NCBI GenBank assembly: GCA_958510825.1
Contig: OY294044.1
Location: forward strand, 77,918,895-77,982,894
Length of the DNA stretch: 64,000 bases
Direction: 5' to 3'
Origin: Brachypterus glaber
Lineage: Eukaryota > Arthropoda > Insecta > Coleoptera > Kateretidae
Shown here one piece after another: positions 1-11,035 of this stretch. Position numbers and translations under genes: made by a program. The first letter of the stretch is position 1; every line of letters begins with the position of its first letter. The notes under the pieces are model-generated. The model saw nothing but the letters and a program-made list of their open reading frames with translations, did no database searches and was not told the DNA's origin.

Positions 1-599
1 GTTTTAGTTTATCTCTCAACATTAAAACAAAATATATATTGTAAATCTACAGTGCATGTCTGCCCCTCCTTTAACTTTTAAACGACTTAAGATATCAACT
101 TGAAATTTGGAATACTTAAATAACATAGCCCAAGTAATTTTTTGGTATATATTTTATGTTTAGGGGCACAATAAAGGTAGGGGAACAAGGAGAAAAAATT
201 TTAAATAAAAAGAAGGGCCATGTGATACGTCATTTTAAATCTTATTAAATTCTGTTTTTGACCAGATCATTTTCAACTTTATATTTTTTTTTTTGAAGGT
301 GATGAGTTTTCATTTTTTTTTGTTGTTGAAAAATACGGGTTTCTTGTTTTTTTTTTTTTAAATTTATTTGAAAGTATAATTTACGTTTTTGTGTCATAAA
401 ATTAATCATTAAACTATTTTTTTTTTTTTGATATTTGTAAAGAAATTTTGAATAAAATTCCCATTTTCAACACATTCTTAATCTTAAAAAAGGTATATTG
501 TAGAATGAAGAATTTTATGATGTACGAGCACACAAACCCCCTTTCCATAAAAAAATTTAAAGTTGATATATTATCAAAAACTGATTATTTAACATTAAC
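1..599. other. AT-rich intergenic stretch, no gene seen
   Basis: Long T and A runs and no reading frame with recognisable similarity. The sequence lies past the degraded 3' end of the adjacent minus-strand transposase relic. I could not find that gene's third catalytic residue here. Confidence 0.5.
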
Positions 600-1899
600 A
601 TTATTTATTATTCTTCTTCGTCTTTACTATCTATACTCTGTTCAATGACAAGGGGAGCAACATAAATATTTTTGTTCTCCAACCATTTCTGAATTTATGG
701 TTTATTCCAGTTAGTTATTGGATTTTTTCCCATGAAAACATTATGATAAGAAGCATTGTCCAAAACTATTACAAAAGACTCCTCCAGGTTGGCAATTAGT
801 TGGTGCTCAAACCAATTAAAAAAATTATCCTGGTTCATTTCACCGTCGTAATCCTGTTTTTTGTCTTTTGATGAAAATATTAGTTCTGCTCCACATATAA
901 ATCCCCCTGCATTTCCAGCATTAAGAATTATATACTTAAAAAAAACAAAAGGATTTCAAAATCAAATATCAATTTGATATCAGGGGCAGAATGGGGGCAA
1001 CTGCCTCCCCCAATAGTCAAGCAAAACCGATTTTTTTTTGTTTAGAACAAGTTTTGTGAAAGATAGGTAAAATCGGACAGAAATTGCATCCCCCAGAGCA
1101 AAATCCTGGATCCACCCCTATTTGATTTACTAATATTCTCTTGGGGGGCTGTTCAACAATGGTTTCACCGACCTGGGGGAGTCTAGCTGAAATTAACGCC
1201 CTATATAAAATGTTCCAATTAAACGTGGCGAAATGTTATGGGGGCAAGGGGGTCTAAAAGAAAAAATTTACATAACGCCCAAAATATCCTTTTTTTACTT
1301 TTTAAGCCAAATTCGATGCCGAATTCCATGCAAATTCCTGTTTTTTTTATTTACTGCAATGAAATTCCAGGTTTTTATAAGACATTTAAGATTTTTACAG
1401 GAAAATAAAAAATGAGTTGCATACCTTTTTCCATCTACCTGCGTAGTTCTGACGCTTCTTTTGTCACTATTTTGCCACAAATGACCTAGAGTGCCATTTT
1501 GAAAAATCCATGTTTCATCAAGAAAGACAAATTAATAGAATTTTTTTTTTGAATTTTTATATACTGCCTTAAAAATTCTATAGGTTTAAGGGCTATGTCG
1601 GGAAGTTCCATAAGTCCTCTCCTAGGATTATCCTTGGACCATTTAAATCCAATATTTAATAACACAAGCCTGAGAGTCTCGTGGCTTCCTTGAAAAATTT
1701 CAGCTTCTTGCAGTTTCGAATTTAGGAGGGACAATGTTAAATGCTCTTCTGTAAATAAAAAAATAGAATCATTGGTGTTTTAGAATTTTAGTGTTATTAT
1801 CAATAAGAATTCCCGCCTGCAGCGATTTTTACGCGTCAAAAGATTTTTAAAAATTATTTTTTAGTTTGGTGAGTGCGCCCAACAATTTTCAATTACCCC

Positions 1900-2290
1900 A
1901 TATCTTGACTCAATTTTCTAATGCCCTAGTAACATTGATCTTGGACAATTTTCTTGACCAGAGCACTTGACAAAGTTCTTTGTAAAGAATTGGACAATTC
2001 TTGAGCAAGAGAATTAATCAAGATTCTGTATCCAGACTTGGACAAGACTTTAGCAAGATTCTGGAAGCAGAGCGTTTAGCAATACTTTGTCAAGTCTGTT
2101 TGTCAAGTATGTAGCAAGCAATTTGACAAGATTCTTGTTCAAGAATCTTGACCTACTATAACAAGTACGATTTGATCATGATAGAGATTGCTTTTCGATT
2201 TCTTGTCAATTTTTCTTGCTACATTCTTGCTAAAGACTTGTCCAAGTATCTTGACAAAGTATCTGTAGCAATTCTTTGACAATTCTTGAA
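1900..2290. repeat. Degenerate short-repeat tract (CAAGATTCTTG units)
   Basis: Variants of TTGACAAGATTCTTG and its reverse complement recur about 20 times. The unit is itself nearly palindromic, so the tract could fold extensively. It lies inside the second intron of the transposase relic. Confidence 0.6.
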
Positions 2291-2298
2291 CAAGAATC

Positions 2299-2372
2299 TG
2301 TAACGCGGCGAAACGTTTTGGAGACCCCCACCCCCCCCCCTAGCGCGTTACGTAATACTTGAACACTCCCAT
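2299..2372 (-). mobile_element. Truncated small MITE, poly-C family
   Basis: The sequence ends in a C run followed by GCGTTACGTAATACTTGAAC. This matches the right half of the complete 154-bp element at 29032-29185. The left terminal repeat is missing. It sits inside an intron of the transposase relic, next to the GTAAGTA splice donor. Confidence 0.6.
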
Positions 2373-2814
2373 ACTTACTTCTTTCATATGCAGTGTATAT
2401 CGTATTCTTGATGGCATTTTCAGTAAACCCATCAATACCAGTAGCAGGCCTTTTAATGGTTTTATTTTTGACTGGTGGTTCCATTGCTACACCACTGTTT
2501 TGAAGTGCAGAAATTCTGTGTACAGTTCCTATGCTTATACCAAGAGCCATACTAACCTGCTCAAAATTAATTTTATAGTTAATTTAATTATTTATATACA
2601 AAAATGTATTGCTTACCTCTCTCACATTGTTTAGAGTGATAAATGGACCATTATTGTCTCGTTCCTCTTAAAAAAAAAACGTTTTAAAGAAGCCACTAAC
2701 TCTTTGACCTCCACACTTAAATGTTTTGGCATTTTAAAAATTGCAAAACAAACAACAAGAGTAAAAACACAACAAAATTCAAAAACTTAAAACAAACTTT
2801 AAACAAATATAAAA

Positions 2815-3110
2815 ACAGAACAAAACAGAAAAAACAAAGTTTTTTGTTTTGAAAAAAGCAGTTTTTGTCTCAAAAACACAGATTTGTATTTGGTTATTAA
2901 AAAATAACACAAAAGCAAAACAGAAATACGCTTAAAACAGAATATAAGTTTAAAACAGAACAAAAAATAGAGAAACAATGTATAAAAACAAAGTTTTTGC
3001 TTTGAAAAAATCAGTTTTGGTTTTGAAAAACTCAGATTTTTAATAGGTTATTAAAAAATAACAAAAAATCAAAAAAGAAATATGTACGTTTAGAACTTAG
3101 GAAAATTATT
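2815..3110. repeat. Tandem duplication, about 153-bp unit
   Basis: Two adjacent diverged copies begin near 2831 and 2985. Each has AAACAAAGTTTTT, then TTTGAAAAAA, CAG, CTCAGA-like text, and GGTTATTAAAAAATAACA. Flanking sequence is also rich in AACAAAACAG. Noncoding. Confidence 0.6.
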
Positions 3111-3469
3111 AAAATAAATCGAAAAATATAAACTTTAACCTCAAAATACTTGTCAAACTTGACAGTCAAACGCCCAAAAGTCACCAAAAGTTACCCGGCA
3201 ACGTTGCACAGGGTATGTTGCCAAGTCTAATTTAGAATCGCAAACTTCCTGTATCTTTCACAGGTTAAATGTTAATATATTTCAAAAATATATTTTTAAA
3301 AATTAAAATACTGTTATTCCAAGTTATGTTCAATTATAAAAATTTAACAACATAATTAATTTTAGATTTTAATATCATATGAATAAAACTTTTATATAAA
3401 ATGAATTCAATAAATATTTAGTCTGGCAACAAGGCACACTCCTGAAAAAAACGATCAATTAGCTTTAGC
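3111..3469. other. Intergenic, nothing recognised
   Basis: AT-rich sequence without a coding frame or clear internal repeat. Confidence 0.4.
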
Positions 3470-3655
3470 TTTGAATCACTATAACTTTTTTATTTTTGGG
3501 GATTACTTTCAAAACAATAGGTATCTTTCCTTCATAGAACTTGATTTTTTCCGAAAATTTCAAGTCGTTCTTGAGTTATCGTGACTACAAAAATCGTGAC
3601 ATCGAGCAGACGGACAGACAGACAGACAGAGAAGCAAAAAGTTTCTTATTTTTTT
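3470..3655 (-). repeat. Fragment of the GTCCG-repeat foldback family
   Basis: It contains CATAGAACTTGATTTTTTCC, GTTCTTGAGTTATCGTG and a GACAGACA run. These three blocks occur in the same order in the right arm of the foldback at 17324-18115. Only one arm is present here. Confidence 0.6.
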
Positions 3656-3675
3656 ATTATTATTTTATTTGTAAT

Positions 3676-4578
3676 AAACACTCGGAGATGAAGCAAATAA
3701 AAACTTTATTGCATTACATAATCATGCCAACGTTTCACCTAATATTTGGGCTTCTTCAGGGCTAAAAAGACATAAAAATTATAAAACTTTTTGGACATTA
3801 CTTGGACATTATGAACTGATTTTTTGGAAAAAAAATGTATATAAACAAAAATAAAAGAAATTAATAAATTAAAACCTAAATTATTAAATATGCATTAAAA
3901 CAAACAAATTAAAGAAAATCATTCACATCAACAAACAAAATACACTGGACATTTTTCAACAGGAGAATATCACTGTAGAACAATTAATTACTGATTTTTT
4001 TAAAAAAAGTATGTATCTATAAATTTGTATAAAGTGTTGTTCCAGTGTTTAAAATAATTACATTTTGATATATTAATTAAATATTTTTGTAAATATAAAC
4101 AACTTTCACTTTCGGGTTTAGACCGTGTTAATGGATTTTCACTTTCCGACGTTTCGTCTCTTACTACTAGAGACATCTTCAGGGATTAATCTGAAAGTTT
4201 CAGATTAATCCCTGAAGATGTCTCTAGTAGTAAGAGACGAAACGTCGGAAAGTGAAAATCCATTAACACGGTCTAAACCCGAAAGTGAAAGTTGTTTATA
4301 TCTTAATGGCCGTGAAAGCTTAAAATCTAAAATATTTTTGTAAAATTATTTAAATCCACAAATAGAACATATATCATTTAATATTTTTAATTAAGTTAAA
4401 GTAAATACTACTTAAATTGCAGTTGTCAGTTTTATAGTTCATGTTTATAATGTCCAAGTTATGTCCAAAACGTTTTATGATTCTTTTTAGCCCTGAAGAA
4501 GCCTAAATATTAGGTGAAACGTTGGCATGATTATGTAATGCAATAAAGTTTTTATTTGCTTCATTTTCGAGAGTTTAT
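3676..4578. mobile_element. Inverted-repeat element with about 135-bp arms
   Basis: The left arm (3676-3812) and right arm (4441-4578) are reverse complements. They share AATAAAAACTTTATTGCATT, CCAACGTTTCACCTAATATT, GGCTTCTTCAGGGCT and TTTGGACATTA. The spacer is AT-rich and contains the separate palindrome at 4093-4301. Each arm carries a CTGAAGA...GAAACG motif that resembles a hammerhead core but lacks a pairing helix I. No coding capacity. The superfamily is unknown. Confidence 0.7.
4093..4301. repeat. Perfect 209-bp palindrome (104-bp arms, 1-nt spacer)
   Basis: The arms are identical in reverse complement by base-by-base reading, centred on G4197. Each arm contains CCTGAAGATGTCTCT and AGAGACGAAACGTCGG. 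It lies in the loop of the inverted-repeat element 3676-4578. Perfect arms mean a recent origin, gene conversion or an assembly/sequencing artefact. Confidence 0.85.
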
Positions 4579-5138
4579 CATAAATAACCCTAAATAAATT
4601 TCAAGAAGCATCCTGTAGGAAATATTATTATTACTGTTTCTTATTTTTTTTATAAAACAAATTTGTATCCAAGAATTTTTGACTATGGCGATTTATGAAA
4701 ATTTTGGAAAATTCGAAACTACCGTATAATACTAATGCTGTGAATAGTATAATAATGTCTAGAATAATATCCAAAAATCTGCAAGTAAAAACATTTAAAC
4801 CTTTCGTTTTTGAAAAAAGTCTATTAAAAGCTCCTATAAGTAAAAATCATCCAGAAATAATTTTAATGGTCGAAAACATTAATTTTTATGTGCATAAGTC
4901 GGCATTCTTTATGGTATAATTTGATACCAGTGTCGGTGTGAAAATAGGGGCGAACCCATGAAATTCGTATATTCGAGCCGGGAACTAATTAGATATAATT
5001 AAATAGCAGTTGATTTTTGACGCTTCTGGGCAATCGCTTCGGGCCCCATGGATGTCTTGATTGATGGTCTGGTGATTAATAATTAGCGGAAGAATCGATT
5101 GGTTGACAGAGATTCTTCCACATCTGGAACGCTATTCT
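4579..5138. other. Intergenic, nothing recognised
   Basis: A short frame at 4695-4919 (74 codons) has no recognisable similarity and is probably fortuitous. Confidence 0.4.
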
Positions 5139-7598
5139 ATCATAGCTAGCTGAGTAATTCCACGTCAACTAGCCCCTCCATCCGGAACTCATCTCTCCGA
5201 TTTTGCTGAAATTTTGCATGTCCCCATAACTTAGTGTTTATATACCCTCATTAATGGCGTTTTGCAAAAAAATCGCTGGTTGCTGAGATATTAGGGTGGG
5301 TCATTTTTTGCCTTTTTCAAAATCGGAAAACAACCATGTGATAAATTCGTAATAAGGTAACTTCTATTGGATAGACTTTAATCGTATTAATTTGTAAAGA
5401 GAATCAAATTATGGTCTAGAAAATCCATTCTTTTAACCATTCTGACATTTCCAAGATGGCGGACCGCCATGCCAATTCGGGGAAGTTTATATTTTGTATC
5501 CCCAAAATAGCTTATCTTCGATTTTTTTAATTTTTTTACTATTTACTTGTATTTAGTGCTAATATGTCCCTATAAAATATTTCGACTCAAATGATATATT
5601 TGTGGGAGATATGACCCATAATGTGCGAACATATCCTATTTTTCATTTTTAACTACAAAAAATGAGCTCTGTGAGGAATTTAATGAAGAAACTAAATCCA
5701 TTGCACAATATTATTAATTTGATTACTTATTTAATGAAAAGGGTCTTCAATAACAATATACAGGGTGTACCAAAAATCTAGGATACAGGGTGACACAAAA
5801 TGTTTCCAAAATCTGTTAAGGGTAATTAGATCTCGTCAAAATAATGCCACAAATTCATATAAAATTTTTGGCTACAGCCCCCCTACTCTGAGATATTTGC
5901 CCCCCAAGATGAAATAGAAATTTGTTTTTTTTGGAAGTCCAAACTTTTTTACTTTTTAATATTTATTGACAATTTTTTTTTTAATTTGTTTAAGAAAATT
6001 AATTCGCATTGAATGATTTTAACAGAAGTTTTCAAAGTTATCAGAAAAGTCAGGGGCGGACTTCCGTTATGGTTCTAAGCTCCTAAATTTTTTTAGGGAT
6101 ACAAATTTTAGACTTTTAATTACTTTTGTACATTCTGTAACCAATTTTGATCAAAAAATCACTCTACACAAAATTCGACAAAATGAAGTGTTTCCGAGAA
6201 AAAGGCACTTTTTTAATTCAAAGGCAGGAGGACCGTAAAAAAATATTATTTTTATATTATTTTGCTTTATCTTTTAAGAGTTAAAAATGTCACACTTCTG
6301 ATTACTTCGTCTAAATAAGGAAAGCAAATTTCATACAATATTTAACAAGTTAAAATTACATATTAAGAAAATAAAATTTAAATAATAACAGTAACATTTA
6401 GAAATATGTAAGTAAAAAGCAAAAAGCATTGGGGTGATCCAAAGTTTTATTTTTGTTTCGATCTTTCTAAAAATGTGTCAAATGGCTTCTTTTAGTTATA
6501 TTGATGTAGACCAATGTCCATAACTTACACTTCATGATAATGAATGAGATTTTTGGCATGGTTCAGAGCTGAAAAAAATGATGAAAACAAAAAAAATGTT
6601 TGTTTGGCACTCAGTGAGTCTTAACTAAGCTAGCAAATAAAAAAACATCCGATCACTAAATACATGGTTGGCCTGTGTTATTGGTGCCATTACATATTTT
6701 TGGATTTAAAAAAATACCTTTCTTCACGGAAACGCTTTATTTTACCAAATTTTGCGTAGAGTACTTTTTGGTTCAAAATTGCTCATAGAATGTAACATTA
6801 ATAACAGTAAAAAAACTTAGGGGTTCGGAACCATAGCAAAAGTCTGCCCCTGACTTTACTGATAACTTTTCAAAAGTCTGTTAAAATCATTCGATGCATA
6901 AAGAGCTTCTAAAAACACCTTAAAAAAATCGTTAAAAATATTAAAAAAAGTTGGATTTTTATTTTATCTAAGGGGGGGGGGAGGGGGTAGTCAAAAATTT
7001 TATATGGACCTTTTATTTCATTTTAATGAGATAAAAACATTTTTAAAATAATATATAGCATTTTTGAAAAAATATATAAATATTTTTTTACGGTCCTCCT
7101 GCCTAAAAAGTGACTTTTTCTCGGAAACGCTTCATGTTATCGAATTTTGTGTAGAGTACTTTTTTGATCAAAATTACTCACAAATGTAAAACCATAACGG
7201 AAGTCCGGCCCTGACTTTTCTGATAATTACGAAACTTCTGTAAAAATCATTCGATGCGCATTAACTTTCTTTAAAAACTCAAAGAAAAATTGTCAATTAA
7301 TATTAAAAAGTAAAAAAGTTATCCAAAAAAGATAATTTTTCTATTACATCTAGGGGGGCAAATATCTCAGAGCAGGGGGGCTGTAGCCAAAAATTTTATA
7401 TGAACTTGTGGTATTATTTTGACGAGATCTAATTACCCTTAAGAGATTTTGGAAACATTCTGGGACACGCTGTATAGGGTGCTCCTATATTTTTGGTACA
7501 CCCTGTATATTGTTATTGAATACCCTTTTCATCAAATAAGTAATCAAATTAATAATATTGTGCAATGGCTAGTTGACGTGCAAATACTCAGCTATGAT
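5139..7598. mobile_element. 2.46-kb foldback element with nested terminal repeats
   Basis: Outer terminal repeat: ATCATAGCT followed by GAGTA and CACGTCAACTAG near 5139-5172, mirrored at 7566-7598. A second inner terminus, TACAGGGTGTACCAAAAAT, occurs near 5760 and is mirrored near 7490-7508. The arms pair over roughly 5693-6250 and 7085-7567. The left side keeps an extra segment (about 5172-5690) missing on the right. The middle holds a partly repeated version of the arm (about 6718-7010), so the structure is an inverted repeat plus a direct repeat. No transposase coding frame. A poly-G/poly-C run lies near 6970. Confidence 0.75.
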
Positions 7599-7639
7599 TT
7601 TCGGAATAAAAGTTTTATAAAAGACATTATTTCTACCCT

Positions 7640-7930
7640 ATAAAAATTACCAATAGAGACCAGAATAATTTTCTATTGGGTTTTTCTAGGTTTTTACTCG
7701 GTTACTGGTAAATACCAATACAGACCAATAGAAACAGGCGTACGTAAGCGGGTTTCTATTGTAAATTCCAATATAGACCAGTACAATAACCGAATACAAA
7801 CAAAATAAAAACAATAGAGATACGTAAAATGTATTATTGGAAATACCAATACAATCTTTTGTAAGCAGGTTTATATTGGTTTATAATAAAATAAACGATA
7901 GAGACCAATACCAGTCCCTATAGTATACTC
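7640..7930. repeat. Degenerate ACCAATAGAGACCAATAC repeats
   Basis: About ten variants of a motif built from CCAATA and AGACC spaced 15-40 bp, some in inverted order (TCTATTGG). The same motif reappears at 9165-9210. Noncoding. Confidence 0.55.
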
Positions 7931-8321
7931 CCCTTTGTAGGTAATTTCATTAATTTTGCATTAAATGAAATTTTTGTATTAATTCAAAATTTTCCAACTT
8001 AGCTTTAGAATGTTATAGGGAATAATTTGCTTCATAAGAAATTGGGAGATTGTGCGTATTATTAATAGGAACCTTTTAGTAATTTTTATCAAAGTTGGAA
8101 AATGTTGCCTTCATAAAGTTAGGAAATCGCAACAAAAAATTATACAAATTTCTTTGATGCATACTTCCTTATGCTTATCTGCACATAAACTCGCATTTTT
8201 ATTTCCATAAGTTTGTTGGTTATTATCATACTGGATGGCATAATTTCATTACTCTACAATTAAAGACAGTAATACTATTAATTAAAAAGTAATGGGAAAA
8301 TCCCCATCCAAAACCTATAAA

Positions 8322-8861
8322 TATAGCCTGTTTCAGAACTCGCGTACCTAAATTTGAGGGTATATTAAAAACCCACTGGAAAATATGAAAAAAAATTCAA
8401 AAAAAAATCCATCTTCAATACTAATTAAAAAGGAAGCTATTTAATCTGACCAATCCTGTTGCCGATGTTAAGTTACCTACAAATTAGTTTTTCCCTACTT
8501 ATTAGAAACTATGGTTGCATTTTAATTGTTGACGCGTGCATTGTTTGAGACTTTCAACTTTAGGATATTCAATTTTTATAGGGTCACACGGTGGTTTTTT
8601 ACATTAATAAATATTTATGTCACATTAATCACCATGTCAACCTACAGAATATGTACCTGCAATAATAAAATTTGCTTCCATAGCTACAAATTCAGATTTT
8701 AAAGGTAATTTAACATCAGCAACAGTATTGGTCCAGTTAAAGCGTTCTTATTTTTGAATGTAATGAAGATGGATTTTTTTTTAATTTTTTTTCATATTTT
8801 ACAGAGGGTTTTTAATATACCCTCAAATTACTGTACGCGAGTTCTGGAACAGGCTGCATAT
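8322..8861. mobile_element. 540-bp MITE with about 100-bp terminal inverted repeats
   Basis: The left end AGCCTGTTTCAGAACTCGCG (8325 on) mirrors CGCGAGTTCTGGAACAGGCT at 8836-8855. Pairing continues through GAGGGTATATTAAAAACCC and the AAATCCATCTTC block, about 8325-8420 with 8765-8856. No coding frame. Flanks are TATA-rich, and a TA-type target duplication is possible but not distinguishable from the local sequence. Confidence 0.8.
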
Positions 8862-8869
8862 ACATGTTT

Positions 8870-9130
8870 TATAGACAACTTATGTAATCCTATAAAATTG
8901 TTTTATAGGTCTAAGTAGGAAATTTTTTATGAATTGTGTAGATATCTATAGGTTTTGACAGGTCTTGGAAAATCTCTGTCCAAAAACTTATAGATACTTA
9001 CACGTTTCATAGGGATTTTCCTACTAAAAATTTCCAGTAGGTCTAGGAAAATATCTGTTCAAAAACATAGAAAACTTATAGATGCCTACACCGTGTAGGC
9101 TACACGTTTCTACTTAAACTTATAACAACA
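8870..9130. repeat. Two imperfect about 110-bp tandem units
   Basis: GGAAAATCTCTGTCCAAAAAC / CTTATAGATA recurs as GGAAAATATCTGTTCAAAAAC / CTTATAGATG, with TAGGTCTAGGAAAAT-like lead sequences. Noncoding. Confidence 0.45.
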
Positions 9131-9714
9131 AAACAAAACAATTGAATAAGTTTATGCATAGGGATTTTCCAATAGGTCTCTATTATAGTCTCTATAATAG
9201 GTCCTTGTTGACTGAGAAAGCTGATATGGTCACTACACCACTTGGTTTGGAGAAATCGCGGCCACCTCAAAAGGATAGGCGTTTCGGAACAAGGGCTATG
9301 GTTTCCACAATTTTCCGAATTTTCCAATAAAAAAAATTTTACAAACACATCGAAGTATATACTATTTGATATTTTGTAGGTCGTTCGAATAAAGTTGTGA
9401 TTAGATACCTAAAAAAAATTCTTAATTTTCCCGTGCCAGATACCTATTAACCCCTTAAAATTACTCTCATTTACGTATGAGTAATAGTTTTTAAGATATT
9501 CCCTAAAAAAACATTTTAGAGGTTTTAGGGGCCCCTAAAAAAATAGCACATCCCCTAGGGCGGTAAACTTTTTTTATGGTATTCCCCGCCCCAAAATAAG
9601 TAAAGTAAGGCAAAGTTTACCGAGGGAGGAATTATTTCGTAGTTAAGGCTTTTTGAAATGTCAAAATTAAACACAGGTAAACCTATATTTTTTTAAAGAG
9701 TCTGGACTGTAGAT

Positions 9715-9872
9715 CGAACGAAAAGTGTTGTTCGCAACTCGTTTGCGACAAGTTCTTAGTGCACTCGAATGAATTTTTGACTTCGCTTAGCGTCGTCAAA
9801 AAAACTTCATTCTCGTGCATTAAGGACTAAAGTCGCTTACTCGTTACGAAAACTACTATTATCTGTAGGTAT
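9715..9872. repeat. Imperfect hairpin cassette with CpG-containing motifs
   Basis: The left half has CGAACGAAAAGTG, CGCAACTCG, TTCTTAGTGCACTCGAATGA and TTTTTGAC. The right half mirrors these as GTCAAAAA, TTCATTCTCGTGCATTAAGG and CGCTTACTCGTTACGAAAACT. The midpoint is near CTTCGCTTAGCG. It is more GC-rich than the flanks. Similar cassettes lie at 19828-19955, 29441-29590 and 35235-35390. Confidence 0.6.
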
Positions 9873-10568
9873 ATATTTTTATGTTTTTAATGCATAAATA
9901 AAGTGTTGAGCAACAACAACAACAATTGTTAACAAAATGTTTTTGTGGGCTTTTTTAGGATTTTTTTTAAGTCAACTTTTAAATTTTTTTCTTTAGTTGG
10001 GTTTATATGTTAGTAAAAAAATTACATTTTGGCAGTTGTCCAATCCTCGCCAATCATAGGGCCTTCCCAAAAGCCTGTTTGGACTTTTTAAAACATTTTA
10101 TTCTTTAATGTTTTTTAATTAAGTTTTCTTTATTCTCATTATAAAATGGAATCATATCGAAATAGTTGTATTCATATGTTAACAATAAATTCAAATGCTA
10201 TTTAATTTCTTACTAATTAATAATAAAACTTAATTAAGTGGGAGATAAATCACCCTGATTGGACGAAGCGGCTCAGCAATTCAAAGCACATCAATATTTT
10301 GTCGAAACAGTTTGTCGTACACATGTTTCTAAATGACGCTAATCCAGCCTCCGTGTTGGTAGATGTTTCCGCCTTTGAGGTTATGTTAACATGCTGATTT
10401 ATGTCTTAGGGTTCGATGTTTTTACTCGTAATTCAAATATTAAGTGTTATTTTTTTTATACGGTTTATTATGATAATTGGAAGAAAAATAAACTAGATGG
10501 GAACAGATATTAGTTAGAAATTAGGTGTCAAATTTAGTTTATTTATGATACAATTTTATGTAGGTAGT
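9873..10568. other. Intergenic, nothing recognised
   Basis: AT-rich, with a short CAA microsatellite near 9908. No coding frame or paired repeat seen. Confidence 0.4.
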
Positions 10569-10570
10569 TC

Positions 10571-10639
10571 TAGAGACTCTATATTCTGACGGTTCTGTCT
10601 GCGGTGACAGAACTGTCAGAATATATCGAGAATCTCTAT
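10571..10639. repeat. Stem-loop, about 30-bp imperfect arms
   Basis: TAGAGACTCTATATTCTGAC and GGTTCTGTC pair with GACAGAACTGTCAGAATATA and GAGAATCTCTA across a 6-nt loop (TGCGGT). This could be a MITE remnant or a small-RNA-type hairpin. Sequence alone cannot decide. Confidence 0.6.
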
Positions 10640-10689
10640 GTTGTTCTAGTATCAAGTTAGTTATTTAGGTATTAAATGACTGATTTCTG

Positions 10690-11035
10690 TTTGAGCGAGA
10701 AACTTACTGATCAAAGCATCAGTCCGAGATCAGGAATTGCGTGAAAGCAGAAATCACATTTTCGGCTAATGATACAAACAATAGTTTTCCTAAAATCCAA
10801 TAAAAACATTATTATTATTCTTCATTAAAATATATACAGTTACCATAACTAGGGACACTAGATCTAGGGCTAACTTAAGACCTAGATCTAGTGTCCCTAA
10901 ACATAACAGCAAGCGAAAATAGTTACTTTGGTATTAAGCGAGCAAAATTATTGGTTTAAGCGTGGGATTTGCTTATCACGCGTCAAGCCGAGATCAGCAA
11001 TCACGCGAAAGCAGAAATCACATTTTGCCCTCGTT
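10690..11035. repeat. Pair of about 70-bp direct repeats
   Basis: The block ending GAAAGCAGAAATCACATTTT, preceded by GAGATCAG and CGCGTCAAG/GCATCAGTC-like text, occurs near 10700-10762 and 10968-11030. The spacer contains the hairpin at 10850-10899. Confidence 0.55.
10850..10899. repeat. Perfect 19-bp stem, 12-nt loop
   Basis: TAGGGACACTAGATCTAGG (10850-10868) is the exact reverse complement of 10881-10899. The loop is GCTAACTTAAGA. It lies between the two direct repeats at 10690-11035. Confidence 0.8.

Larger units (their letters stand above)
600..2732 (-). pseudogene. Intron-containing Tc1/mariner-type (DDE) transposase relic
   Basis: A minus-strand gene reconstructed from four exon-like blocks: 2732-2617, 2556-2379, 1748-1425 and 934-about 600. 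Block 1 starts MPKHLSVEVKELV and later reads GPFITLNNVRE. Block 2 continues MALGISIGTVHRI, the helix-turn-helix DNA-binding part. Block 3 holds GSHETLRLVLLNIGF, then LDETWIF (first catalytic Asp) and KRSVRTTQVDGK. Block 4 holds NAGNAGGFICGAE and VIVLDNASYH (second catalytic Asp). Introns have canonical ends: GTAAGC/AG, GTAAGTA/TTTACAG and GTATGC/AG. The second intron joins exactly in phase (ends phase 1). Damage: a frameshift in a T run in block 1, a frameshift in the A run near 1545-1555, a one-base phase mismatch at the third intron, an in-frame TAA at 695-697, and loss of the third catalytic Glu/Asp after about 600. The DDE fold is established for this superfamily. The exact family is not certain. 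Confidence 0.8.

Noticed and set aside
4207..4250. Hammerhead ribozyme in the palindrome (CTGAAGA...GAAACG)
   Set aside because: There is an extra base between box 1 and helix II, and no sequence able to form helix I around the core. Kept only as a recurrent motif.
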